From assembly GCA_003049465.1 (NCBI GenBank), contig PYSS01000179.1, forward strand, positions 1,460-49,434: a stretch of DNA of 47,975 nucleotides, in the 5' to 3' direction. Source of the stretch: Magnaporthiopsis rhizophila (lineage: Eukaryota; Ascomycota; Sordariomycetes; Magnaporthales; Magnaporthaceae). Position 1 is the first letter of the stretch. Each line of letters starts with the position of its first letter. Below, piece after piece: positions 23,474 to 32,836 of this stretch. The notes below the pieces were generated by a model. The model did not search any database. It was not told where the DNA came from and saw only the letters and a program-made list of their open reading frames with translations. Both the position numbers and the translations under genes were made by a program.

Positions 23474-25182
23474 GATGCTAGAGTCGCCCGTCCAAGATGA
23501 GGCGATCCAGCTGATTCCAATTCTCGAGGGTCGTCGACGGGGAAGAAAAAAACGCACGAGGTCGGGTTCGCGCGTTTGTTCGCTCGTTCGTTCGGTCGGT
23601 CGGTCGGTCTGGCGGGAGAGCGGGTCGTCGGGACAGAGGAGCGAGCGTGGAAAAAATTTGACCTTGTCGGACAAAAACGACCTGCGAATCCACTAGATGA
23701 GGATCTCGAGGATCGACAGCGGCGCTGAATCGATGGAATCGATGGGCGCTGGCGGCTGGCAGGTCGTTGAGGAGAGCACGCCTGGGTGGCGAGGCGCGCC
23801 AGAGAGCCGACGGCTATCGCTCCAGGTTTTGCAGCCCCGTCATGCACGATTTCGCTTCGGCGGGCCCGAAGTGGTGCGAAAAACTAAAATATGGATATAA
23901 AGAAATGAATGTGAGGAGAAAAATCGGCGACTGGGCGACGATTTCCGGGCGGGATTTGGACGATGGCGACGTCGGCGGGTGGTGTGAAAAGGCGGGTGTT
24001 GGGCTGACCGAGCCAAGTCGGTTGAGGTTGGTTGGCGATGGTTAGGAGAAAGAACTGGCGAGGCGGCGGGCGAAACTGACTGGTGGTGGCCCAGCCGGCC
24101 GGCTCCAGTCCTGGCTCAGTCCTGGCTCACTAAGTGCGAAGTCAGCTCTGGCTCACTTTGTCAGGCACACGGTTCGGGCTCGCGCGCGTGGCCCGGGCGC
24201 CTAGACTGGGTTGCGGGTGGACTGTGCGGGAGGAGAGCCTGCAACAAGGGCGGGCCCCGCGCGGGCACAGTACACCGCACCGTCAGGTCATTGTTGCACC
24301 GCGGCCGCACAGTGAAGAGAAGCCGTTTGCCGCCCAATCGGCTGTTCGCCTTCCGCGTGCTAGTTGGGTGTTTCCCAACTGAACGGCACAGTCACTTGAT
24401 CTGCCGCCGCCTTTGTGTCTACCATTCACTTCTTTGAGCCCTACCAGGCTGGACACCAGGGTTTGACTTTACGGGGCGGCCACTTTCATGATAAAATTGC
24501 TTTTCCGCCCTGCTTTCACGCCCCTTCTTTCATTTATCATTTTCTATGCTGGGCCGCATTGTTGATATTTCCCAGGCGGAGACGACAGCACGCCCTACTT
24601 CTAGGGTCTTGTTTTGGTCAAGGTTTTAGTGCCGCCCTCTGTGTTTCTGCCTCGTCTGCTCGACTGAGGGCACCCTCTGCGTTTCTGAAACCATACTCAC
24701 TGGATTGGCCGCAGACTCACCGTCAACGTCCTCACATCCTGGTGGAAATCATCTGCTCAACCGAGTAAATTCTTCGTCCATGTTTTGCATGACATGTCGG
24801 ATGCAACCAACGATCGCCGAGCGTAACCCACGTGCAATTGTCAAGGGCAACAGACATCGCTCGTTTCCCCAACAGGAGTTACAATCGCGTCCGGGCTTTT
24901 TATTTCTTTCTTTTGCATCTCATGTTTTGCTTCATAGGGATACCTCCTCGTTGCCCTAAACGGTACTCCTTCCCGCCCTATTGTGCGATTGTGCGAGGGT
25001 TTTGTTTGACTGGACCGGACGGAGCAATTAACCGTGACTGGCTCCCGACAACTGCCTGGGTCGCTGGACACACACCGATGCTCTCCATCCCTCAATCGGC
25101 CGTGACAAAGTAGAACAGTTCCGCCGATTGGCTCCGTTGCGGCTAGACCGGGCACCCCACGTTCAATCTGAGAAACTGTGAT

Positions 25183-25199
25183 GCACACACAGTGTGTGC
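25183..25199. repeat. Inverted repeat, 7-bp stem
   Basis: GCACACA, three-base loop CAG, TGTGTGC: a perfect short hairpin or palindromic site in non-coding DNA. Confidence 0.75.
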
Positions 25200-25278
25200 C
25201 CTCTTCCGTTGGGTTTGAGGAAAGCCCAAATGGTTCGGTCTCTAGGCACGGGCCCCTGCAACATGGTAACCATACCAA

Positions 25279-25302
25279 GGCTGTCAAGGAAATGTGACAG
25301 CC
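25279..25302. repeat. Inverted repeat, 8-bp stem
   Basis: GGCTGTCA and its exact reverse complement TGACAGCC separated by eight bases. Lies about 80 bp from another perfect hairpin. Confidence 0.8.
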
Positions 25303-26120
25303 AAGACAGCCTCACACAACTAGGCGATATCCATTAGGCATTGATATGATGACCATGGAAGAGAACCTGTGCAGTTCCGCGCCAGAGACAGACTCACAGC
25401 CTGCGGCCTAAACGCGATCTGGTGGCGTCAGGCTCCAGTGACATGGATCCGTCATGGCTGAAGCGCCCCGGCGCAGCCCGAACCCAGTTATGCCCACTCA
25501 TCAAGGATGCCTTTTTACTTTTTATGGTAACTTCGAGGTCAGACGGACAGGGCTGTGGAGGTGCACGACCGGGCAGCCACGCGCGCCAAAAGATGTTTAA
25601 ATGGATTTGGCCTCGGAGTTATGCAGAAACATTGTGGATTGACAGCGTGTGGCACTTGGGAAAACCAAGCCAACCGCCGGAGTCGGATCCGCTGGCCATG
25701 CAGTTCTCCGTGAGGGGCCTAGTGGCTGTCCAACTCCAGCCGGGGCGGCACTCGATGCCGAGAATGCCGGATTCGGAGGACAAAATCTTACAAATGCGGC
25801 TAACGTAGCCCAACTAACTGTAAGTTGCCTTGGAATTGGGATTGGAATAGATATTGCGATCATAACCACCTAGAAGCGGCCTCCAATATTTTATTCCGTT
25901 GAGCAGCCAAAGCCGGCGATTGAACTTTGCTGTCGGATCCGTAAAGTTTCTGCTTTCCACGTTCGGGCGTGGCAGGCGGGTGCCCGTGATTGAGTCAGAC
26001 ATACTCACCGCCGCGGATGGGCTGTTGGACACGTTATGACGACAACGACAACGAATAATGGCCCGCCACGCGATTGATAAAAAAAAAAGAAAAGAACAAA
26101 AAACTGCCGCAGCAGTCACA

Positions 26121-27791
26121 ATGGCACGACCCGAAGACGAGGTGCATGGTGCCGGCGGTGCCGAGCCGCGGCCGGACGAGCAGACGCCCCTCCTCGGCGC
26201 AACTATCCCGGCTGCGGAAGCCGACAGCCCGGCGTCGGAGACGGTCGATGCGGCGGGCGAGGTGACGGTGCTGGCCGAGGACGTGTCCACGACCAGGCTG
26301 GCGTTCATCATGGGCACCGCCTGGGTGGGGGTGTTCCTGGGCGCCGTCGACACCAGCATCTTCGCGACGCTCTCGGCGCCCATCTCGAGCGAGTTCCACT
26401 CCCTGAGCCTGTTCTCGTGGCTCGCCACGGCCTACCTCATCGCCAACGCCGCCTGCCAGCCCATCTCGGGCCGCCTCACGGACCTGTTCGGCCGCGGCCC
26501 GGGCCTGGTGTTCTCCAACGTCTTCTTCGCGGCCGGCAACCTGATCTGCGGCCTCGCCCAGGACGGAGGCACCATGATCGCGGGCCGTGTCATCGCGGGC
26601 ATAGGCGGCGGCGGCCTCATGTCCATCTCCACCTTCCTGGGCTCGGACCTCATTCCGCTCCGCAAGCGGGGCGTCTGGCAAGGCATCGGCAACCTCGCGT
26701 ACGGCTCCGGTGCGATGCTGGGCGGCGTCTTCGGCGGGTTTGCCAACGACCACACCGCCGGCGGCTGGCGGTTCGCCTTCCTGGCCCAGGTGCCCGTCGT
26801 GCTGGTGTCGGCCGTCCTGGCCTTTTGGCTGATCCGCGTCCCGCCCAAGCTGTCCAACAAGTCGCTCATCTCGCGCATCGACTTCACGGGCGTCCTCCTC
26901 ACGCTCTCGTTCCTGATCCTGCTCCTGCTCGGGCTCAACGCCGGCGGCAACCTGGTCCCCTGGTCGCACCCGCTCGTGCTGACCACCATCCCGCTCTCGC
27001 TCGTCGCGTTTGTCGCCTTCGTTTTCTGGGAGGCCCGCACGCCGCAGCCCGTGATCCCCGTCCGCCTGCTCCTGGACCGCACCATCCTGGCCGCCTGCTG
27101 CACCAACCTGCTCAGCTGCATGGCGCTCATGATGGTCGTGTACTTTGTGCCGCTCTACATGCAGGTGCTCGGCCACACCGCCTCCGAGGCCGGCGTCCGC
27201 CTCATCAGCTCCCCGCTCGGCACTGCCGTCTCGTCCCTGACCAGCGGCGTCATCATGAAGCGGACGGGCCGGTACGTCTGGCTCGCCATCGCGACCCTGA
27301 TGATCTACGTGTCTGGCTTCGTCGTGGCCGCCACGCTGGACCAGACCTCGTCCAGCTGGATGCCCATGGTGGCGCTTTTCCTGCTCGGGCTCGGCTTCGG
27401 CGCCATGCTGACCATCACGCTGATGGCCTGCCTTGCCGCCGCCGATCATTCGAACCAGGCCGTCATCACGTCGGCCACGTACGCGTTCCGGTCAATCGGC
27501 TCGACCTTGGGCATCACGGTCGCGTCGGCCATCTACCAGAACGAGCTGCGTGTCCGCCTCTGGGACCGGTTCGGGGACCTGCCGGGCGCGGCCGAGGAGA
27601 TTGCGCGGATCCGCGACGACCTGGGCGAGCTGAAGCACCTGCCCGAGGGCTGGCGCGAGGGCGTCATCCTCTCGTTCATGGAGGCTTTCAGGGGCGTCTG
27701 GCTGATGGCTCTGGGGCTGGCGGTTCTGGCGCTCGTGACGGTGTCGCTACTGAAGCAGCATACGCTACATATAACTCTTTCCAGGAAATGA
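26121..27791 (+). CDS. Major facilitator transporter, DHA2-type, vacuolar basic amino acid permease-like
   Basis: A single-exon multispanning carrier, 556 residues from the ATG at 26121; an in-frame ATG at 26058 would add 21 residues. I prefer 26121 because CACAATGG is a strong initiation context and the upstream part is Lys-rich and crosses an A run. The N-terminal tail holds DEQTPLL (19-25), an acidic dileucine signal of the sort that sends fungal carriers to the vacuole. About 14 hydrophobic helices follow. The loop 2-3 motif GRLTDLFGRGPGL and the segment GRVIAGIGGGGLMS are typical MFS motifs (A and C-like). Overall it resembles Vba1/Fnx1-type proton antiporters that load Lys, Arg or His into vacuoles, but related drug exporters look similar, so substrate is inference. 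No clustered biosynthetic genes lie next to it. Confidence 0.92.
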   Translation: MARPEDEVHGAGGAEPRPDEQTPLLGATIPAAEADSPASETVDAAGEVTVLAEDVSTTRLAFIMGTAWVGVFLGAVDTSIFATLSAPISSEFHSLSLFSWLATAYLIANAACQPISGRLTDLFGRGPGLVFSNVFFAAGNLICGLAQDGGTMIAGRVIAGIGGGGLMSISTFLGSDLIPLRKRGVWQGIGNLAYGSGAMLGGVFGGFANDHTAGGWRFAFLAQVPVVLVSAVLAFWLIRVPPKLSNKSLISRIDFTGVLLTLSFLILLLLGLNAGGNLVPWSHPLVLTTIPLSLVAFVAFVFWEARTPQPVIPVRLLLDRTILAACCTNLLSCMALMMVVYFVPLYMQVLGHTASEAGVRLISSPLGTAVSSLTSGVIMKRTGRYVWLAIATLMIYVSGFVVAATLDQTSSSWMPMVALFLLGLGFGAMLTITLMACLAAADHSNQAVITSATYAFRSIGSTLGITVASAIYQNELRVRLWDRFGDLPGAAEEIARIRDDLGELKHLPEGWREGVILSFMEAFRGVWLMALGLAVLALVTVSLLKQHTLHITLSRK

Positions 27792-28026
27792 GGCTAAAGT
27801 GAATGAAAATAAGGAGCGGATCTGCATGCATGATCGGGAAGCATTTTGACTTTTTATCGTTGCTCAGATGACCCTTGTCCCTGTACTTTGACATAGATAT
27901 GGATGCATGAAGACTGGACGTTGTTTTGTTCTTATTTATCTCACCGCAGCATCATCACCGTACTCGAATGAACATTATCTTGCGTTCCAACTAACAAAGT
28001 ACCTCTGATTTTTCTTTCTTTTTCTT

Positions 28027-28088
<62 letters not shown>

Positions 28089-29612
28089 GCTTTGCCTTTC
28101 TTGTCACTGTCTATCAAATATCCCTATAACAGCAGGGGAGTAATGGCCTTTTTTTACTGCAATGGCGAATGATTGGGTGCCGATTAACCCGACTGGCGAT
28201 CAGCCGCGAGCCGTTCCAGAGGACCGGCGCAGGTCGAGTGAGTGGTGAGACGTGACACGCCAAACTGACGTGCTGTCACATCTCTCTAGCTGGATCGCAT
28301 GCACGGTACCTGTTAGTCTGCGCTTAAGTGAATTTCGGGCGTCATGTCAACACGCCTGAGTCTGTTCCACAGCCCAGCCTAGCGGGCCTGCAGCTTGCTG
28401 CATTAACATACCTAACGGCAGAAGAGACGGGACGACGGGCCTTTTGGATAGTTCGGGCAATTGACTTTGCCTCCAGGCATTTTGCAAGGACCACATATCT
28501 GACAAGGGGTGGATTTGGCCTGCATGGAATCATCTTTTGAGGAACCCTTCCGAACAGGCATATGCCGTGCAGGCATCCATCATTTGCCAGACGTGATTGG
28601 TCCAGGCGCGGCGGCTGAGGCGCTCAGGAACGGGACTTTTGACAAGGGTGGGCGTTTCTCAGCCAGGCGGTTCAAGGATGGGCCTTGGTCGGGCATGGTG
28701 GCGCAGACGGTCATCCGCAAGGCCAAGGTGGCTTTGCTTCTCACATCCTCAGCGGCATCCAATCCTCAGACCTCTCGTATCCGCATTCAATCCGACTGTG
28801 GGAGGGTGATGCGAATCTGCCGGCTGTTGAGGTTGTTTTGCTTGTGGTTCTGCCCGTTGTCTGCGTGGCGAGTGCCACAGGCGATGTCGAAGGACCGCTT
28901 CGGTCCTGCCTTTTGTGGGTAGTCGTTCCTCCATCTGCTCTGCCCAGGCGTTTTGGGGCTGTTTTGCCATGGGTTAAAAAAGGATCTGGACTGACACGAG
29001 TGTATTGATATTCTCGCATTGGAACCCTTGGCATCCTTTTTGCTCTCCTCAACTGCCTTTTGATCCCCCCACATCGTAGCGTTGTAGCACATGCATTGAT
29101 GACCTCACAGCACTATTACCTACCGCCGTGTCCGTCTTGCGTCTTGCGTAATCCCCTCCTTTCCGACCGTTCCTCTCTCTCCTCCCTGCTTCCCTCCAGA
29201 TTGCATTAACTTGCTTTGTTTATTTACTATTTTTGCAGGATTTTCCTTGCCATTGATTCATTGTAACGGTCCTGTCCTGAATTTTTTTTTTTTTCGCCCT
29301 GTGTTTGCTTGTCCTCTGATCGCCCGCACTCCACGCACGGACGAACCCCTAGAAAAAGTCCATAAGCTCAGCCCGCAACGGGGCACAGCAGTCTCCTGGC
29401 AACCGGAACCGCGCCCAGCTGAAAACCGTCGGACTTTGGCGGTTCCAGCCCAGCCAAGTCCAGCCCAGCCCAGCCGCCCTACATAGTTGCTCCTTGCCCA
29501 CCTCTGGAAGCGCCCCTAGACACGACGACGACCGAAAGCAAACAACGACGGAGAATAGGAGAATAGCAGACGCCTCACACCGCATTCGAGGCATTCCCCA
29601 ACGTCGCCCAGC
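27792..29612. other. Intergenic, 1.8 kb, with a long T homopolymer
   Basis: Transporter 3' region, then a 59-base T tract (28029-28087), then the promoter and leader of the MARVEL-like gene. The leader has a CCAGCC-type repeat around 29446-29475. Short open frames have no protein-like features. Confidence 0.55.
28029..28087. repeat. T homopolymer of 59 bases
   Basis: Unbroken T run preceded by TTTC repeats. Either a true slippage tract or an assembly estimate of length. Confidence 0.9.
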
Positions 29613-30764
29613 ATGGTTTGGGAGGACGTCGAGTTCGACGCCGACAAGGTGCCCAACATCAAGTTGGCCTTGCACATCGCCCAGATCCTCTTTGGCTTTG
29701 TAGGCTGGTGTCTGGAAATAGTCGTCTTCCGCGCCGAGGGGTCGCTCATCAACGGCAATGTTGGCTGGACCTTTGCAGTTGTACGTGTCTTGTTCCCGCC
29801 TCACGACAGAAGAACAAAAAGAGCGGGATAGGGGGAACACCGCAAAGCAGTGCCAAGACATACTGACCTCGCCGCCAAACCACCACAGTTCTTCCTCACG
29901 ATCCCAGCATGGATCTACCTCATAGGCGCGCCCCGGTCGCCGCGCGCAAGACACCTGGCTGAGCCGCACGTCATGGTGGCCGTCGACTCGATCTACGCCA
30001 TCATCTGGCTGTCGGCATTTTCCACGCAGGCCGCTTACAACACGGCCAACCAGTGCGGCACCGCCTGCGCCGCCAGCAAGGCCATCGTCGGCCTCGGCTT
30101 CTTCGTCTGCCTCTTCTTCGCCTGCACCACCGCCATCAGCATGTACAGCCTCAAGTACTACCAGTTCAACGGCCGCCTGCCCGGCTACGACCGCCTGGGC
30201 GGCGGCCTCGGCGGCGGCGGCGCCACCGGCATCGGCAGCCAGAACATCGACCCGGACAAGGCCGCCTTCTCCATGGCGCCCCACGGCGGCGAGGACGCCT
30301 ACGCCCCTATCCATGGCCGCGACGACGACGACCATCACCGCGACGACCCGCTCGACCCCCGCGACGACCACGGCGGCCCCTACATGAACACGGCTTACAA
30401 CAGCAACAGCTACAGCTCCGCCACTGGCCGCCAGGGTGCGGGCGCCGGGGCTGGGGGCAACCCGTACGGCGGCGGGGCCGGCGGCTTCGCAGAAGACCCT
30501 TATGGCGGCAGCGTCGGCAGCCGCCTCGGCCGCCAGGGCAACCCGTTCGACCAGGGCCGCAACGACAACAATCCCTTTGGCGACTCCGACCACACCGGCT
30601 ACACGCCCTCCACCCACACCCCGAGCCCCGGGCCCGGTGCCCTCCACCACGGACGCGTCAGCCCGAACCCGGCCGCCTACGTCTCGCCCGCCGCCCACGA
30701 CGCCTACGACGACACCAGGCCCGCCCAGTTCCCTGCTGGCAACTACGACCGGACGCTCCACTGA
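29613..30764 (+). CDS. MARVEL-like four-helix membrane protein with low-complexity tail
   Basis: Two exons (29613-29780 and 29889-30764) joined across a 108-bp GTACGT..ACAG intron, 347 residues. Four hydrophobic segments fit a MARVEL-type tetraspan: about 15-40, 50-70, 84-106 and 120-146, ending with an aromatic stretch LKYYQF. The Asp-Ser pair in VDSIYAIIW and the NQCGTACAA loop are typical of fungal members, from memory. The remaining 200 residues are hydrophilic, with GGGLGGGGATGIG, a His/Asp cluster (GRDDDDHHRDD) and several NPF/NPY motifs (GNPYGG, GNPFDQ, NNPFGD) that could bind endocytic adaptors; that role is inference. The likely location is plasma membrane or eisosome-type domains. 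The start ATG is followed closely by the first helix, and no earlier in-frame ATG was found in the leader. Confidence 0.86.
29781..29888 (+). other. Intron of the MARVEL-like gene
   Basis: 108 bp, donor GTACGT, acceptor CACCACAG, with a TACTGAC branch site about 20 bases before the acceptor. Phase 0; joins TFAV to FFLTIPAW within the second hydrophobic helix. Confidence 0.9.
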
Positions 30765-31538
30765 GGTGCCTCGCACTGAGCACGGCCGTCGGGCTAGATA
30801 GTCTACACCCCTCCAAAAGAAGTTGTCGAGCCGCGCGGGAGGATCTTGGTAAATAGCGCCGCGGGGAAGTGCTTCGGCATTTCCCGTCTCCTCGTTTCAT
30901 AATCGCAAACTGCTGTATCCTCCCAGTCGATCAAGAAGGACTGGCTTGCTTTGTTCTCATTTTTTTTCTCACTCTCTCACTCTGTCTCTCACCATCTGCA
31001 TTTACATGTATGAAGCACCAACGTTTTGGCGAGCCAGGAAACAAAACATGGCATGAGCAAAATCTGTTTCTCTTTCTTTTTTTTTTTTTTTTTTTCCTTC
31101 CAGAAGAAATTCAATTTGGCTAAAGCTGGCAGCGTGTGAGGCTAACCCTGGGTACGGGTAGTATGGAGGTTTTCTTCTTTCTGCGTGTTCTCTCCCCTTT
31201 TCCGTGCCAGTACAAACAAGTAGAAGCCATGTCCATCGGTAGTGCGCACATGGCAAACCCCCCTGAGGTAATGGTGTTCTGAGGCGTCTCCTTTGGGTTG
31301 TCCAAGGCTAGTTCATATATAGCAAAATGTCAAGCTTCCATGGTGACGTGGTCACATTCCCACTGCGATATAGATATATGCTCGTGAGTGCCAATGCCAT
31401 TGCTTTGGTTAAGTGGCTTCATAGTCTGATAGTCCAATCAATATCTGAGATCCCCAGCCACTAAACGCCAAAACGCCGATGCCATGTCCCCTTTTGAATT
31501 TTATACAAAGAGACAACCAAAACAGCCCTTTATTTTTA
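30765..31538. other. Convergent 3' region between MARVEL-like gene and NOP16
   Basis: 774 bp of AT-rich sequence with a T run near 31077-31095. Probably the 3' untranslated regions and terminators of two converging genes. No gene seen. Confidence 0.6.
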
Positions 31539-32329
31539 TTAATCACCCTTCCACCTCCTCATTCGCTTGGCAATCTGCGCCGGCGTCTGCTGCATTGGGT
31601 TGAGCCGATGATCCCTCGCCATGGCCTTGAAGTCGTCGCCGTGCCTCGCCGCCAGCCTGTCGAGCCACTCGGCCTCGCGTTCGCTGACGTGCCGCGCCAT
31701 CTTGGCCACTGGCACGCGCGCCATCCTCTCCAGATCGTCGGCGACCTTGTATGGCCGCCGGCGGTCCTTCCTGGTCGGCGACGCCGCCTCCCGCTCGTCT
31801 TCCGAGCCCGACAGCCCGTCCCAGCCGTCGTGCCCGCCGCCGCCGCCACCGTCGCCGCCGTCCGAGTCGTCGGAAAGGATGCCGTTGAGCGGGTCATTGA
31901 GCGGGTTCTCGCCCTCGCCGGGACGCACAATGCGCACGATCTTGCCGCTCGCGTCGCGCTCAACACGCACTTCGCGCACGGCGCCGGGGATCGCAGAGCT
32001 GATGGCCAGTGGCTGTTTATTGAGAGGGGTCGCGGCCTCGGTCGTCTTGTCGACGCCGCCCGAGGGGGCTTTGAGCCGGTTCAGGAGGCCGAGGCGGCGG
32101 TAGTTTTGCGTCAGGGTCTCGTTCTTGTTCCTGTACGATTGGACGGGAGTTGCTTTGTTAGTGTCGTTATTGTGCCGGTGAGTTCGCCTGCGAGAGCTGA
32201 GGAGACGTGCCAGTTGCGAGCGATGATGCTGTTCCCCAGCGGGTTGAGCTGCTGTTTGGGCTTGTTCGACTGTTGGATCTTTGGCCGCGAGGACCGGGCC
32301 TTTCTCTTTTGCCGCACTGTCCGACCCAT
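31539..32329 (-). CDS. NOP16: Ribosome biogenesis protein Nop16
   Basis: Nucleolar factor for the early 60S pre-ribosome. Exon 1 (32329-32211) encodes MGRTVRQKRKARSSRPKIQ and LNPLGNSIIARNW; exon 2 (32130-31539) continues NKNETLTQNYRRLGLLNRL, giving 236 residues. The join requires a GC-AG intron (GCACGT..ACAG, 80 bp, with an ACTAAC branch site). The C-terminus has the family block SEREAEWLDRL, HGDDFKAMARD and LNPMQQTPAQIAKRMRRWK. An Asp/Gly-rich low-complexity insert sits before it (residues about 125-150). Nop16 is usually about 200-240 residues, so the length fits. The N-terminal MGR with basic residues is the normal family start. It shares a roughly 0.5 kb promoter region with the divergent dioxygenase gene. 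Confidence 0.93.
32131..32210 (-). other. GC-AG intron of NOP16
   Basis: Donor GCACGT, acceptor GTACAG, perfect-looking branch site ACTAAC. A GT donor four bases further in (GTCTCC) would need the acceptor after AACAAG and would break the conserved NWNKNETLTQNY block. Confidence 0.75.
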
Positions 32330-32836
32330 TGCGTCTTTCTGTCTGGCTCCCGGATCAGTTGGGTTTTGATTGTCGAGCAGAATTCAGATCCTTGGTCGGC
32401 GCCTCCAGTTTCGAGCCGCGGACGGACCGCTCAACTCTCAAGAAAATTTGGCGGGCTGGCGGAAAGATAACGATAAGCGCCCCACACAGTCTGTCTGCTG
32501 ACTAACCACATACCTAAGAGTCGCTCCCCGTTCTGACGAGGAAAGAACCTGTGAAAGACTCATGCAATCGCTTAGCCAGACCCTGGAACTGGGACCAATA
32601 CTGAATGCAGCTCGCAGATCTCGTGCGGATTTGTGAATGCCGAGCATACCCACTCTCATGCTCCCATAGATCTTATATAAGTCGTTGAGACTTTCCGGGG
32701 GACTGCCGAGGCCCATAAACGACCAGGGCCGGGCCAGGCTGTCCCCGGTTACGCAGACATCCAACGACTTGATTCAGCTTTGCGCCAGGAATAATCGTCA
32801 CTCGAGCGGGCACAGAGCCGGCTCGCAGATATCACC
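32330..32836. promoter_or_regulatory. Divergent promoter region, NOP16 and trimethyllysine dioxygenase
   Basis: 507 bp between the two start codons. The only clear element is the TATA box at 32674-32680 for the plus-strand gene. No strong element for NOP16 was recognised. Confidence 0.6.
32674..32680 (+). promoter_or_regulatory. TATA box of the dioxygenase gene
   Basis: TATATAA followed by G, about 157 bp upstream of the start codon. Position and sequence fit a TATA element with a leader of about 120 bases. Confidence 0.5.

Larger units (their letters stand above)
23474..26120. other. Divergent intergenic region between MED19 and the transporter
   Basis: 2.6 kb shared upstream region. Holds a (CGGT)n run near 23594-23612 in the MED19 leader, a direct repeat of CAGTCCTGGCTCA near 24105-24128, a hairpin AGTTGGG-5-CCCAACT near 24362-24380, and the inverted repeats at 25183-25199 and 25279-25302. 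No convincing gene. Confidence 0.55.

Noticed and set aside
26034..27449. 471-codon open frame antisense to the transporter
   Set aside because: A shadow of GC-rich third positions; composition is Gly/Arg/Asp/His-rich without domains, while the sense frame is a clear 14-helix carrier.
27440..27470. tRNA B-box-like GGTTCGAAT on the minus strand
   Set aside because: It lies inside the transporter coding sequence and has no A box or acceptor stem.
29349..30776. 475-codon open frame antisense to the MARVEL-like gene
   Set aside because: Val/Ala/Gly-rich shadow of the low-complexity tail and its intron; no recognisable protein.
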